DNA of 64,000 nt from Acinetobacter gandensis (GTDB taxonomy: Bacteria; Pseudomonadota; Gammaproteobacteria; Pseudomonadales; Moraxellaceae), in NCBI RefSeq assembly GCF_001678755.1, contig NZ_LZDS01000003.1, forward strand, positions 62,001-126,000, read 5' to 3'. Numbering within the stretch: the stretch's first letter is position 1; every line of letters starts with the position of its first letter. The position numbers and the translations under genes are program-made. The notes under the pieces are model-generated. The model saw only the letters and a program-made list of their open reading frames with translations, ran no database searches and was not told where the DNA came from. Positions 1 to 9,309 of the stretch are shown here, piece by piece.

Positions 1-525
1 GCACATTTTTCATCTTATAGTTATTTAGCCCCATTCTTTAAAAATCAGGCAGGTTTTGATGGCGCTACTATTGGTAGCCTATTACTGATCTATGGTGTTA
101 GTGGGTTTTTCGGCAACTTATTTGCTGGCTATAGCAGTAATATCAATGTGCGTTATACCCTCGCATTTGTTGCAATCAGTTTTATTATCGTATTTTTTAG
201 CTTCCCACATTTTGCGATTCATTTAAGCAGCGCTTATGTTCTCACAGCATTATGGGGTTTTGCATTTGGTGCGTTTCCAACAACTGCAAATATTTGGATG
301 TTTGTACACGCACCTGAAGCAGTAGAAAAAGGCATGCCTTTATTTATCGGCATTTTCCAACTGATGATTGCTTTTGGCTCAGTCTTTGGTGGGTATGTGG
401 TTGATCATTTTAATGCCAATATTTTACTCTATACTGTAGTGATCTTTGTCGGGTTAGCACTTTTGGCTTTATTTACACATAGCCGCGGTTTAAATAATCC
501 TAAACACAACTGCCCTGTTCTTTAA
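1..525 (+). CDS. MFS transporter, C-terminal part (5' end outside window)
   Basis: The reading frame is open from base 1 and ends with TAA at 523-525, giving about 174 residues. They form roughly five hydrophobic segments joined by short loops, as in the C-terminal half of a 12-helix major facilitator protein of the drug or sugar efflux (DHA1-like) type. There is a small-residue-rich helix (GFAFGAFPTTAN) and a late helix with GGYVVDHF, both usual for this family. The substrate cannot be inferred. An internal ATG at 148 would cut a helix, so it is not taken as the start. The gene begins upstream of the window. Confidence 0.8.
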   Translation, partial: AHFSSYSYLAPFFKNQAGFDGATIGSLLLIYGVSGFFGNLFAGYSSNINVRYTLAFVAISFIIVFFSFPHFAIHLSSAYVLTALWGFAFGAFPTTANIWMFVHAPEAVEKGMPLFIGIFQLMIAFGSVFGGYVVDHFNANILLYTVVIFVGLALLALFTHSRGLNNPKHNCPVL

Positions 526-563
526 ATCAATACACGGTTTCATTTCGTCTTCAATGTATTTTA

Positions 564-1208
564 TTAACGATATTTACCAAACACTTTCCACGTATTGTTA
601 TCGCCCAATGGATCGCTATAGCTATCGCTGCGGGCTTTTCGTGGCTTATCACGTGCATCAACCAGCACAAAGTCTGACTCCACACTGAGGACAATACCAT
701 TCACATAAAATCGGGTACGCGTGTAATCACTTTGCCCATGTTGAAATACATAAGTACGTAAATCAATAAATTCACGATGTGCCACCAGTGCAGCCGTATC
801 ATCGCTATCTAACCATTGGCGCATCGCTTGAATTTGTTCGGGCTCATACTGGCCGCATTTTTCAACTAAGCTTGCAATACCGCGAAACGTTTTGGATTCT
901 TTAGCCCGCGTTTTATTAATCCGAATACGATCAACATGAAAATAAAATAAAGGCAAATTGAGGTGACTCGGCAAATGAATCGCATCCAAAACTTCATCTT
1001 CCATAAACGGTTGAAATAAGTCTTGTGCTCGTTCAATTAAACCTGTCCACTGCGCATAATATTCTGCAACTTCCGCTTGAGTACCGTAGTAAATTGGTAG
1101 GCCTTCTACATTGGCTAAATTTGCCGGTGGCCAAATATTTTGACGTAACAACGCAATATCACTTTTAAGGCTTTGAACTGCAATCGCATTTTGCATGCAA
1201 GAATCCAT
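564..1208 (-). CDS. Hypothetical protein, 214 aa
   Basis: I do not recognise the family. The protein is soluble, with no signal peptide or membrane helix, and is acidic in its first half. A central helical part (about residues 30-140) precedes a C-terminal part that looks like beta strands and ends in WKVFGKYR. The start at 1208 has a weak TAAGTG upstream; the Met at residue 5 is an alternative. The gene converges on the MFS gene and diverges from the DUF3144 gene, so it is probably transcribed alone. Composition is like the neighbours. Confidence 0.7.
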   Translation of the reverse strand: MDSCMQNAIAVQSLKSDIALLRQNIWPPANLANVEGLPIYYGTQAEVAEYYAQWTGLIERAQDLFQPFMEDEVLDAIHLPSHLNLPLFYFHVDRIRINKTRAKESKTFRGIASLVEKCGQYEPEQIQAMRQWLDSDDTAALVAHREFIDLRTYVFQHGQSDYTRTRFYVNGIVLSVESDFVLVDARDKPRKARSDSYSDPLGDNNTWKVFGKYR

Positions 1209-1267
1209 TTTTACACTTAGGCTATTTTTAGATTAAGTCAAAGGTTTAGTTTCTGCAAGGCTTTGCC

Positions 1268-1273
1268 TATAAT
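1268..1273 (+). promoter_or_regulatory. -10 element upstream of the DUF3144 gene
   Basis: A perfect TATAAT lies 33 bases before the ATG at 1306. A weak -35 (TTTAGT, 1245-1250) stands 17 bases upstream. An AGGA ribosome site at 1295-1298 follows. Confidence 0.5.
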
Positions 1274-1305
1274 ACGCTATTAGATTTTTATGCTAGGACT
1301 CATTC

Positions 1306-1701
1306 ATGGTTCAAAAGATTGAAGCAACTGATGTTACCGAAGAAGAAGCGTTGAATGCTGCTTTTTTTGAACGTGCTGATGATTTTATTAAACAAGCCAA
1401 TGAATTTTGTCGTGTTGAAAAAGGTTCACAAGTCAAACCTGCTGAAATGCGTGGTCAAGTGAGTGCCGCAATGTTATTCGGTACTGCTCGTTTTAATACT
1501 TGGGTAGCAGCCAACGGTTTCAAAGATGGTAATGAAATGCGTGAAGCCAAAGAGCAAGTCATGTCTTATATACTTCAACAGTTCCAAATGATGCTTGAAG
1601 ATAATTATGACGAATACTGCGAACAATTTGAAAACTATCTTCGTTTCCGTCACAACGAAGAGTTTCATGCCAACAAACATGATCACGACCACAAGCATTA
1701 A
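1306..1701 (+). CDS. DUF3144-type protein with His-rich tail
   Basis: A small cytoplasmic helical protein of 131 aa. The central part (FFERADDFIKQAN, then ATARFNTWVAANG after a variable stretch) matches my memory of the DUF3144 family, whose function is unknown. Residues beyond about 115 form a tail with six His among 13 residues, mixed with Asp and Lys, which could bind metal ions. The ATG follows AGGA by 7 bases. A strong terminator follows directly, so this is a single-gene unit. Confidence 0.75.
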   Translation: MVQKIEATDVTEEEALNAAFFERADDFIKQANEFCRVEKGSQVKPAEMRGQVSAAMLFGTARFNTWVAANGFKDGNEMREAKEQVMSYILQQFQMMLEDNYDEYCEQFENYLRFRHNEEFHANKHDHDHKH

Positions 1702-1703
1702 TA

Positions 1704-1727
1704 AAAAGCCCTTCGGGGCTTTTTTTT
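1704..1727 (+). terminator. Rho-independent terminator after the DUF3144 gene
   Basis: Stem AGCCC/GGGCT with a TTCG tetraloop (1707-1720), A-run before and seven or more T after. Confidence 0.9.
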
Positions 1728-1879
1728 AGCACTATTACATCTATTCAAAGCATTGATTTAAAATAGTCTTATGATAATGTTTTACATCATTTCGTCTAAT
1801 TTTAGTATGCGACTTCCCTCTTTTAGGCAAAAATACAATAATCTCTGATGATTCATATGGATTTAGATCAAGGAAAGAA

Positions 1880-2944
1880 ATGCAGAAACTCGATTTTCCC
1901 ATAGTCGACTCACATATCCACCAATGGGATCCTTACAACACACCACATGCCGCAGCCCTCGCTGTCAAACTTCTAGGTAAACATCCTTATCTACTCGACA
2001 AAATGGTTCGCTTTGTACAGCCTCAGCATTTACTGGATACTGTAGGCTTAACTACACATGTCACTGCACCCTATTTACCAGAAGACTATAAACAAGATAC
2101 TGGACACTACTTAGTTGATCAAATTGTACATGTCGAGGCAAATTGGCATGACAATAAAGGCAAAGGTGTAGTTGGAGAAACGCGTTTTATTGAATCTTTA
2201 GATTTTAATGAGCGTACAGTGGGCTTAGGTGGAATTGTAGGGACTGCAGACCCTTGTGATAGTAACTTTAAAAAAATCTTAAAAATGCACAAACAGGCTT
2301 CACCGCATTTTAGAGGTATCCGACGCATAGCTGCAGTGCACGAAGATCCGAAAATTCATGCATGGACCAAAGAACCGCATCTTTATACCAATAAAAAATT
2401 TATGAAAGGTTTTGAAGCTTTAGCTCAAATGAACCTAAGTTTTGATGCATGGGTATATTCAGACCAAATACGAGATGTAACAGCACTGGCACGTGCCTTT
2501 CCTGAAACGTCAATTGTCCTTGATCACTTTGGTACACCTGTAGGTGCTTTTGGTGCTGTCGGTTCGCATACAGGTTTAACTCAAACTGCACGTGACAATA
2601 TTATTTTCCGTTGGAAAGATGACATTGCCGAATTAGCGTCTTGTCCGAATGTATATACCAAAATGTCTGGCTTATTCATGCCAGTACTCGGACATCAGTT
2701 CCATAAAGAAAATCGTTTGGCATCGAAAGACGAAGTATTTGATTGTGCACTGCCACTTATCACACACGCATTAAAATCCTTTGGGCAATATCGTGTTATG
2801 TTCGCATCCAATTTCCCTATGGATAGTGTAAGTACAACGCTCGTTAATATTATTGATGCATTCTCTGATGCTGTGGCGGCCTACAATCCTGAAGCTTTAG
2901 CAGATGTGTTTCGACACAATGCGCGCCAGTTCTATCGCTTGTAA
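1880..2944 (+). CDS. Amidohydrolase-2 family metal-dependent hydrolase
   Basis: 354 aa, a TIM-barrel hydrolase of the amidohydrolase-2 type (relatives include L-fuconolactonase and 2-pyrone-4,6-dicarboxylate lactonase). The N terminus has the metal-binding strand DSHIHQWDP (residues 10-18). Internal supporting motifs are FRGIRRIA, the LDHFG strand (about 214) and MFASNFPMD near residue 312, which carries the usual late acidic residue. The substrate is unknown; the family hydrolyses lactones or decarboxylates. AAGGAAAG precedes the ATG. The gene stands alone between two terminators. Confidence 0.8.
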   Translation: MQKLDFPIVDSHIHQWDPYNTPHAAALAVKLLGKHPYLLDKMVRFVQPQHLLDTVGLTTHVTAPYLPEDYKQDTGHYLVDQIVHVEANWHDNKGKGVVGETRFIESLDFNERTVGLGGIVGTADPCDSNFKKILKMHKQASPHFRGIRRIAAVHEDPKIHAWTKEPHLYTNKKFMKGFEALAQMNLSFDAWVYSDQIRDVTALARAFPETSIVLDHFGTPVGAFGAVGSHTGLTQTARDNIIFRWKDDIAELASCPNVYTKMSGLFMPVLGHQFHKENRLASKDEVFDCALPLITHALKSFGQYRVMFASNFPMDSVSTTLVNIIDAFSDAVAAYNPEALADVFRHNARQFYRL

Positions 2945-2955
2945 ATATTAAAAGC

Positions 2956-2984
2956 AAAAAATCCTCCAAAATGGAGGATTTTTT
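2956..2984. terminator. Bidirectional terminator
   Basis: Hairpin ATCCTCC/GGAGGAT flanked by A6 and T6 runs; it can serve both the amidohydrolase (+) and the M16 peptidase (-), which converge here. Confidence 0.9.
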
Positions 2985-3002
2985 ATCGCAATAATTAAAT
3001 AC

Positions 3003-5768
3003 TTACTTAGCTGGTTTTTCTGCCTGACCATATTGATCTGACATAACCTCAACCAGTTGATTCGGCTGGATATACTTTTTAATAACCGCATCAATATCTG
3101 CTTTAGTCAATGCAGCAATCGCTCGGTCACGCTTTTCACGATAATTTAAATCACGGCCTTTTTCCAATTGTGGAATGAGCATACTGTGAATACGACGATC
3201 ATCTTCAAGTGCAGTTAAGCGTTTTTTCAACATACTGGCTTTAGCTGCTTCTACTTCTTGCTCAGTGACGCCGTTTTTCAGCATACTCTGAAGCACTTTA
3301 TGCACTGCTTGTGAAACTTGTGCTGACTTTCCGGCAGTGTAGTTCGCACCAATACTTAATACACCCGAATCCACCCAGTCATCAAAATTTACATCTGCAC
3401 TAAACCCATAAACTAAGGCATTCTTCTCACGCAATTCTTGCGCTAATCGTGATGACAATTGTGAGTCACCAAGAATATGACGAAATACCTGTAATGCAGG
3501 CGAATCGGCATGTTCCACCCCAACAGGGAACGTCATAATTGCTTGATAACTACCAAATTCACGTTGCTCAGACAATGCATGGACTTTTTGCGCAGGATAA
3601 GCTGTGTATTTGGAATCCAAACGTGCATACGGTTCTTGTGTCGTCCAAGTTGAAAATTCTGTTTTTAGCATTTTTTCAATTTGTTTCGCATCAAAATCAC
3701 CAGTCACAGCAATTTGCGCATGTTGCGTTTTAAAGAACTGCTGATGTAGTCGCTGTACTTGATCTCGTGTCGCAGCATTTAATTGTTTCTTCGCCAGTTC
3801 AGGTTCAAAATGGTAACGAATATCACCTGGTTGGTAGATTTCAACTAAACGAGATAAAGTCATTGCAGACACAGTATCAGGCTCAGTATATGGACGATCT
3901 AAACTCGATAAACTCTGAGACTTAATTAAGTCAAATTGTGATTGTTCAAATGAAGGCGCTTTCACAACATCCATAACGTACTTAAAAAATTCTGCAAATT
4001 TTTCTTTACGTGCAACCACTTGAATTGTAAAACCATTCCCCGTTGCACTCACCGTTGCGCCACCACCTACATCGATAATTTTATCGGCGATTTGCTGTAG
4101 ACTTTGATCTTTGGATGCTCGGAACATGAGGTAAGCCGTTAAATCTAACAACTCGCCTTTATTCATTAAACTTTGCGCTGTACCAAAATCTAGTGCTACT
4201 GTTGCATAGGTTTTATCATCACGGGTTTGCGTTGGAAATAAAGCATATTGGATGCCGTTTTTTAATTTTCCTCGCTGAATCTGTTTTTCTTTTTGATTCA
4301 GATACTGTTTAGACTCTTGCACATACTGCTTAACTTCAGCCCGATAAACACTTACATCTTTTAACGGTTCTTCAACTTCAGCTTGTTTATCTAAAGTTTC
4401 AGTCGGTTTTGCAGCTGCTTGTTGTTGTGCTTTTTTCTGGTCTTCTGGAGTGGGCAAAATGTTGCCTGTAATACGATACTCCGGCTTTAGAAAATCTTTA
4501 TAAATTTTATTTACATCAGCAACATTGAGGTTTTGAACTTTATCTAAATCTTTAAAGTATTGTGCCCAATCACCATTATAAGCCACAGTATAATCACTTA
4601 ATCGTTCACCCAAAGCAGACGCATTGTTCTTAATATTATCTGCCATGTTACGAGTCATGCTTTTGACACGATTTAACTCAACTTCATCAAATGGTTTAGA
4701 TTTCTCTACGCCTTGAATGAGTCCATTCGAAACTTTTTTCGCATCATGATTTGGCGCATAAATAGCGCCCATAAAGACTAAATTAAAGTCCTTATCTAGC
4801 CATGTTGAACTTTGTACTGCTGTCGCTGTACCTGTTTCTACGACACTTTGATAAAGATGACCGCTTGGCTGCAAGGTATACAAAGTTGGTGACACCGCCA
4901 ATGCAGGCTTAATATTTTCAACAGAGCCATTTAAGTAAATATTAAATTTAGCAAAATCACTGCCTTTATTCACAGTAAATTCGCGTTGTTTAATTTTACT
5001 CGCATCCAGTACAGGAACCTTGGGTTGAGCGGGAATATTTCGAGATGCAATTGGACTAAATTGACTATCAATTTGTTTGAGCACCGCAGCTTTATCAAAC
5101 TTCCCCGAAATCACCATCACCGCATTATTGGGTGCATACCAAGTGCGATAAAACTGATTTAATTCTTTCATATTGATGGATTGAAGTTCATTCAAGTCAC
5201 CAATTGGCAAACGTCCTAAATGTTGATTGCCATAAGCCGCTTTCCACACTTGATCAATCAATACTGAAAATGGCTGATCTAAACGAATCTCGCGCTCACG
5301 CTTCACAATATCAATTTCAGTCGGGACAAATTTTTCTTGTAATACCAATTTGTCCATACGTTCTGCTTCTAAATGCAAAACTTGATCCAGCGCATTTTGT
5401 TCAGGTCGAACCACATTGGTATATTTGGTGGAGTAATAATTGGTGCTGGCATTGGTCATTAAAGTGAACTGATCGAGTCGACGCTGAAATTCATCACCTT
5501 TGACATTTTCAGTACCCTTAAAAGCTAAATGCTCTAGCAAATGCGCCAAACCACCTTTACCTTGTGGATCATTCAATGAACCAGTGAAATACACCGTATT
5601 CATAAACACTTTACTTTCTTTATTATTTTGCGCAAGAATCACTCGAAAACCATTATCAAGCTTATATTCTTCAATTGATTGTTCTGATTTAACCAAAACA
5701 GGTTGAGCCAAAAGTGTGGTGCTTAAACCTGCAAATAAAAGTGAAAGCGTGAGTTGTTTAATACGCAT
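3003..5768 (-). CDS. M16 family zinc metallopeptidase, exported
   Basis: 921 aa with a cleavable signal peptide (LLFAGLSTTLLAQ, about residues 9-21), so it acts in the periplasm. It has the two-module pitrilysin/insulinase architecture. The first module carries the inverted zinc site HLLEH (His76, Glu79, His80) with a downstream Glu near 158 in IVKREREIR. The second module (about 490-900) lacks HxxEH, as is usual for the structural half, but keeps a typical M16 segment (ALVYGFSADVNF). A Lys/Gln-rich linker lies near 440-480. Likely role is degradation of peptides in the envelope. AGGATAAAG precedes the ATG. It stands alone. Confidence 0.9.
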   Translation of the reverse strand: MRIKQLTLSLLFAGLSTTLLAQPVLVKSEQSIEEYKLDNGFRVILAQNNKESKVFMNTVYFTGSLNDPQGKGGLAHLLEHLAFKGTENVKGDEFQRRLDQFTLMTNASTNYYSTKYTNVVRPEQNALDQVLHLEAERMDKLVLQEKFVPTEIDIVKREREIRLDQPFSVLIDQVWKAAYGNQHLGRLPIGDLNELQSINMKELNQFYRTWYAPNNAVMVISGKFDKAAVLKQIDSQFSPIASRNIPAQPKVPVLDASKIKQREFTVNKGSDFAKFNIYLNGSVENIKPALAVSPTLYTLQPSGHLYQSVVETGTATAVQSSTWLDKDFNLVFMGAIYAPNHDAKKVSNGLIQGVEKSKPFDEVELNRVKSMTRNMADNIKNNASALGERLSDYTVAYNGDWAQYFKDLDKVQNLNVADVNKIYKDFLKPEYRITGNILPTPEDQKKAQQQAAAKPTETLDKQAEVEEPLKDVSVYRAEVKQYVQESKQYLNQKEKQIQRGKLKNGIQYALFPTQTRDDKTYATVALDFGTAQSLMNKGELLDLTAYLMFRASKDQSLQQIADKIIDVGGGATVSATGNGFTIQVVARKEKFAEFFKYVMDVVKAPSFEQSQFDLIKSQSLSSLDRPYTEPDTVSAMTLSRLVEIYQPGDIRYHFEPELAKKQLNAATRDQVQRLHQQFFKTQHAQIAVTGDFDAKQIEKMLKTEFSTWTTQEPYARLDSKYTAYPAQKVHALSEQREFGSYQAIMTFPVGVEHADSPALQVFRHILGDSQLSSRLAQELREKNALVYGFSADVNFDDWVDSGVLSIGANYTAGKSAQVSQAVHKVLQSMLKNGVTEQEVEAAKASMLKKRLTALEDDRRIHSMLIPQLEKGRDLNYREKRDRAIAALTKADIDAVIKKYIQPNQLVEVMSDQYGQAEKPAK

Positions 5769-5874
5769 GTAAATTCTTTATCCTGTTTATCGATGGCATC
5801 GAATTTCTTTAGATTCGATCATTTCACTGATGATTCTATTCGTTCATTTTATTGAATGATAGTAACTTTTTATT

Positions 5875-5901
5875 AAAAACCTGCTGTCACTTAAGACAGC
5901 A
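5875..5901 (-). terminator. Terminator of the PhzF-like gene
   Basis: Read leftward: TGCTGTC, a 6-base loop, GACAGCA, then GGTTTTTAA, 20 bases past the stop codon. Confidence 0.75.
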
Positions 5902-5920
5902 TGTAATTGATTTAATTTTA

Positions 5921-6742
5921 TTAAATTTCAATTTCAGCTTGCATATATAATCGTGCATAACCTGAAATTTCAATTCGATCATCATCTTGCATCACACAAT
6001 GTAATTCACCACCACGCGCTGATGCTTGATATGCAAGAATGTTCTTTTTATTCAATTTTTCTGCCCATATCGGCACGATTCCCGTATGAATTGAACCGGT
6101 TACAGGGTCTTCGTCAATACCATTGCCTGGTGCAAAATAGCGTGAAATACAGTCATAATTCGTTGCTTGTGCAGTAATCGCAACATCCGTAATGCTACCT
6201 GGCGCTGTAATCGCCGTTCTTATTTTACCAAGACGTTTTAATACAGCTAAATCAGGTTGTTCATCTAAGACCTGTTGCGCGGTTTCATATTCAACAATAT
6301 AAGCCTGTGCATTCAGGTACACCTGCTTAAACGGTTGACTCAAGGCTTGGGTCAACTCTACAGGATATTCAGTCACGATCTGTGCTTTACGCTGAGGGAA
6401 ATTCATTAAAATCTTGCCATCTTCAGCATGTTTAACTGCAAATATGCCCAGATTTTTAACATGAAATTGTATGGCTTTTAACTGTGTATAAAAGCGGAAC
6501 AAAACATAGCTACTGGCAAGCGTCGCATGACCACAGAAATCAACTTCCGTTGTCGGTGTGAACCAACGAATTTCATAATTTGCTTCATCTAACTTTTTCA
6601 CAAAAGCTGTTTCAGACAAATTATTTTCTAGCGCAATTTTTTGCATCAAGTTTTCATCTAACCACTCGTCCAACACAATGACCGCAGCAGGATTTCCTTT
6701 AAATAATTCTTGCGTGAATGCGTCTACTTGATACATCTTCAT
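5921..6742 (-). CDS. PhzF family isomerase/epimerase-like protein
   Basis: 273 aa of the PhzF (phenazine biosynthesis F, diaminopimelate-epimerase fold) family. Family marks are the N-terminal DAFT...GNPAAV, the catalytic Glu44 in NNLSETAFV, FCGHATLA (about residue 75) and DEDPVTGSIHTG in the second half. The family isomerises small hydrophobic acids; no phenazine genes are near, so the substrate is unknown. An upstream ATG at 6790 would extend the frame by 16 residues, but 6742 is chosen because AGGAG stands just before it and the family starts with MYQVDAF. Confidence 0.88.
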   Translation of the reverse strand: MKMYQVDAFTQELFKGNPAAVIVLDEWLDENLMQKIALENNLSETAFVKKLDEANYEIRWFTPTTEVDFCGHATLASSYVLFRFYTQLKAIQFHVKNLGIFAVKHAEDGKILMNFPQRKAQIVTEYPVELTQALSQPFKQVYLNAQAYIVEYETAQQVLDEQPDLAVLKRLGKIRTAITAPGSITDVAITAQATNYDCISRYFAPGNGIDEDPVTGSIHTGIVPIWAEKLNKKNILAYQASARGGELHCVMQDDDRIEISGYARLYMQAEIEI

Positions 6743-6875
6743 GAATAATCTCCTAAATATGTGTTTTATTTTAAAGGCTTTTGAAAACATTACATGCGTT
6801 ATATGCTATGTAAATCTTAATTTTAACGATTCGCCTACATGATCAGTCACTGGCGGCTCAATATAAGGATAAAAT

Positions 6876-7460
6876 TTGAAAGCGCATCTTCGTCCCGTTC
6901 CTCTTGAAAAATCTTATCGTTTACTTAACCACGGCCCGACCGTTTTAGTCTCAGCACAAGACCAGCAAACAACTGGCGTCATGACTGCGGCTTGGGCATG
7001 TGCTTTAGAATTTAGTCCAGCCAAGGTCACTGTTGTACTCGATAAAGCCACAAAAACGCGCGAAATTATCGAACATTCAGGTTATTTCGCCTTACAAGTT
7101 CCGACGTTAAAGCAACTGAAAATGGTGTATGCCCTCGGCATGATTAGCCAGCGTGATGCTCCCGAAAAATTACGCCAATGTGGTGTTGAATTATTTAAGA
7201 TGCACGATGCCGATATTCCACTGGTTGAAGGCTGTTCCGCTTGGATTTTGTGCCAATTAATATCTGAACCACATAATCAACAAAATCATGATCTGTTCAT
7301 TGGTAAAGTCATTGCGGCATATGCTGATGAACGTGTTTTTCGAGATGGTCATTGGTACTACCAAGATGTTGCAGATGAATGGAAAAGTTTGCATCACGTC
7401 GCGGGTGGACATTTCTATACGATTGGTCAAGCCATTTCGGTAGATGATCTAGAACAGTAA
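6876..7460 (+). CDS. Flavin reductase family protein (FMN-binding split barrel)
   Basis: 194 aa. The layout (PVLVSA-like strand, GVMTAAWACAL, then SPAKVTVVLDKATKTREII) matches the flavin reductase/flavoredoxin family, which binds FMN and reduces it with NAD(P)H or passes electrons on. There is no signal or membrane segment. The start is TTG at 6876, preceded by AAGGAT at 6865-6870; no ATG lies near. The gene diverges from the PhzF-like gene, with the control region at 6743-6875. Confidence 0.83.
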   Translation: MKAHLRPVPLEKSYRLLNHGPTVLVSAQDQQTTGVMTAAWACALEFSPAKVTVVLDKATKTREIIEHSGYFALQVPTLKQLKMVYALGMISQRDAPEKLRQCGVELFKMHDADIPLVEGCSAWILCQLISEPHNQQNHDLFIGKVIAAYADERVFRDGHWYYQDVADEWKSLHHVAGGHFYTIGQAISVDDLEQ

Positions 7461-7619
7461 TCCTAATTGATTTGGTCGTAATAAAAAAAGTTTTTAATTC
7501 CTTAGCTTTCGTGATGCAGATAAATACGGATTATCTCCTTCACAACCACATGATCAATAAGCCATTACACTGCATTTCATGTTAATTTAAATAAAACAAA
7601 CCCAATTGTAAGAGTGAAA

Positions 7620-8351
7620 ATGACTTTTAAAATACACACATTAGATGTCAAAAATGCCCTACAAAACTATATATGGCTACTCGAACATATACCGAGCCAT
7701 GAGGTCATTGCTGTCGACCCGACAGAAGCAGAATTGGTTGAACAATACTGTGCAGAACATGGCTTAACACTTCAACAAATTTGGCTGACACATTGGCATA
7801 AAGATCATGTTGGCGGGGTGCCCGCACTAATCCAAGATCGAAATATTCCAATCTATGGGCCACGTGCTGAATTATCCCGTATTCCTTGGATTAATTTTCC
7901 TTTAGATCATGATGACATATTCGAATTTCATGGTCTTACAGTTGAAGTTACTGCTGTTCCTGGACACACACTCGGCCATATTGTTTATTTTATCGATGAC
8001 ATAAACACCCTATTTTGTGGAGATACGCTCTTTGCTATGGGGTGTGGACGTGTTTTTGAAGGAACATATGAGCAAATGTACGACTCTTTAGCACGTATTG
8101 CAGCATTTCCAGCAGAAACAAAAGTTTACTGCACCCACGAATATACACTTTCAAATGCGCAGTTTGCACGGCATGTTGAACCTGACAATATCGCGATTCA
8201 GCAACGTTTTGAAGAGGTTGAATCTTTACGCATGATTGGTCAATGCACTTTGCCCAGTAGCATCGCTTTAGAGCTTGAAACCAACCCTTTTTTACGTGCT
8301 GAAAGTGTAGAAGATTTTAAACGCTTACGTGATTTAAAAGATAATTTTTGA
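7620..8351 (+). CDS. gloB: Hydroxyacylglutathione hydrolase (glyoxalase II)
   Basis: 243 aa metallo-beta-lactamase-fold enzyme that hydrolyses S-D-lactoylglutathione to D-lactate and glutathione, the second step of methylglyoxal detoxification. The binuclear metal site is complete: THWHKDH (His58, His60, Asp62, His63), GHTLGH for the next His, FCGDTLF for the bridging Asp, and CTHEYT for the last His. Start ATG 7620 is preferred over an in-frame GTG at 7614, because AAGAG (7609-7613) is well spaced only for the ATG. Confidence 0.93.
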   Translation: MTFKIHTLDVKNALQNYIWLLEHIPSHEVIAVDPTEAELVEQYCAEHGLTLQQIWLTHWHKDHVGGVPALIQDRNIPIYGPRAELSRIPWINFPLDHDDIFEFHGLTVEVTAVPGHTLGHIVYFIDDINTLFCGDTLFAMGCGRVFEGTYEQMYDSLARIAAFPAETKVYCTHEYTLSNAQFARHVEPDNIAIQQRFEEVESLRMIGQCTLPSSIALELETNPFLRAESVEDFKRLRDLKDNF

Positions 8352-8373
8352 TTTGATCAGTATGAAAACATAT

Positions 8374-8406
8374 AAAAAGAGGCAGCTTATGACTGCCTCT
8401 TTTTTA
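8374..8406. terminator. Bidirectional terminator
   Basis: AGAGGCAG/CTGCCTCT stem with a 7-base loop, A5 before and T6 after, between converging genes (gloB and the gene at 8423). Confidence 0.88.
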
Positions 8407-8422
8407 TAAAATAGGTAATTGC

Positions 8423-8695
8423 TTACAAAATCTGGTTGGTAACTGCAAATACATCCAACTCGGTTTGGGTAACAACACGCACTGCTTGCATTTCATCAAT
8501 ACGCACTAAAAGCAATCCACCCAAAGCAGGCTGATAGCGACGCGCACTACCAAAAGGTGTATATGAAACTTTAGATTGTTCTGAAAAAACCAACCAATCT
8601 TCATGGCCTAACATCACCCCAACCGGTACTTTCCCCTGCTGTTGTATACGTTCAATTTCTTCATGCACATATTGCTCAATCGTTTGCATATTCAT
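8423..8695 (-). CDS. Hypothetical protein, 90 aa
   Basis: Not recognised. A small soluble protein: a charged N-terminal helix (IEQYVHEEIERIQQQ), then strands with VGVMLGHEDWLVF and GGLLLVRIDEMQAVRV. No cysteines, signal or membrane segment. The ribosome site is weak and the second Met (residue 3) is a possible start. Its length and ordered composition suggest a real gene. Confidence 0.6.
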   Translation of the reverse strand: MNMQTIEQYVHEEIERIQQQGKVPVGVMLGHEDWLVFSEQSKVSYTPFGSARRYQPALGGLLLVRIDEMQAVRVVTQTELDVFAVTNQIL

Positions 8696-8788
8696 TCATC
8701 ATATTTGCTACTCGCACAGTATATAAGTTTTCAAATATGGATTTAGTAGAGTTTTCTACAAATACACCTTTCATTATGAATATTTATT

Positions 8789-9309
8789 TTATCGATTTTG
8801 CTTAAACTGAGCCTGCATATCTTCAAATGCATCATTAAAGCCAATCAGCGAAAGCTCACTATATTGCACAGTATCAGCACCTGTTAATTGATAGCCTATT
8901 CTCAACAGATTGCCTTGCTTAAATTGTATCACTAGATCATTTGCATCTCGAAATAGCCCCTCACGCGCACTGACCGCTAAATGATGATCGACCTTTAGAA
9001 AACTTAGTGTATTTTTCGCATGACTATGACCAACACTGATACTGTAATCATCATTTAAACGCATCACCGTAATATGATTTTTACGCATCATACAGAAATG
9101 CAAATTGTCGTTGGCCTGTATACGACAAGAAATTTTCCAGCTTGCCCTTCCAATTAAAACCCTTTCCTCTTTGTTCTGGATTGCATTGTGCTGAGCTGCA
9201 TTGACCTGCTGAATAAGTGTCGTCATCCGATCATTTGGGGTACAGCAGCCAAAGTAACCGTACAAAATAGACTAATAAATGGAATGCAAAGAAGTATAAC
9301 TTTATTCAC
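8789..9309 (-). pseudogene. Exported hypothetical protein split by a frameshift after the signal peptide
   Basis: Two overlapping frames look like one gene. From GTG 9309 a frame reads MNKVILLCIPFISLFC then TVTLAAVPQ, a textbook signal peptide, and stops at a TGA about 28 codons in. The body (8789 to about 9228) continues in another frame as PNDRMTTLIQQV through a mature domain ending QAQFKQNR. One extra C in the CCCC run at 9238-9241 would join them as AAVPPNDRM. The stop of the first frame overlaps an ATG of the second (ATGA), so re-initiation is possible, but the product would lack a signal peptide. Body function is unknown. A sequencing error in the C run is an alternative. Confidence 0.6.
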
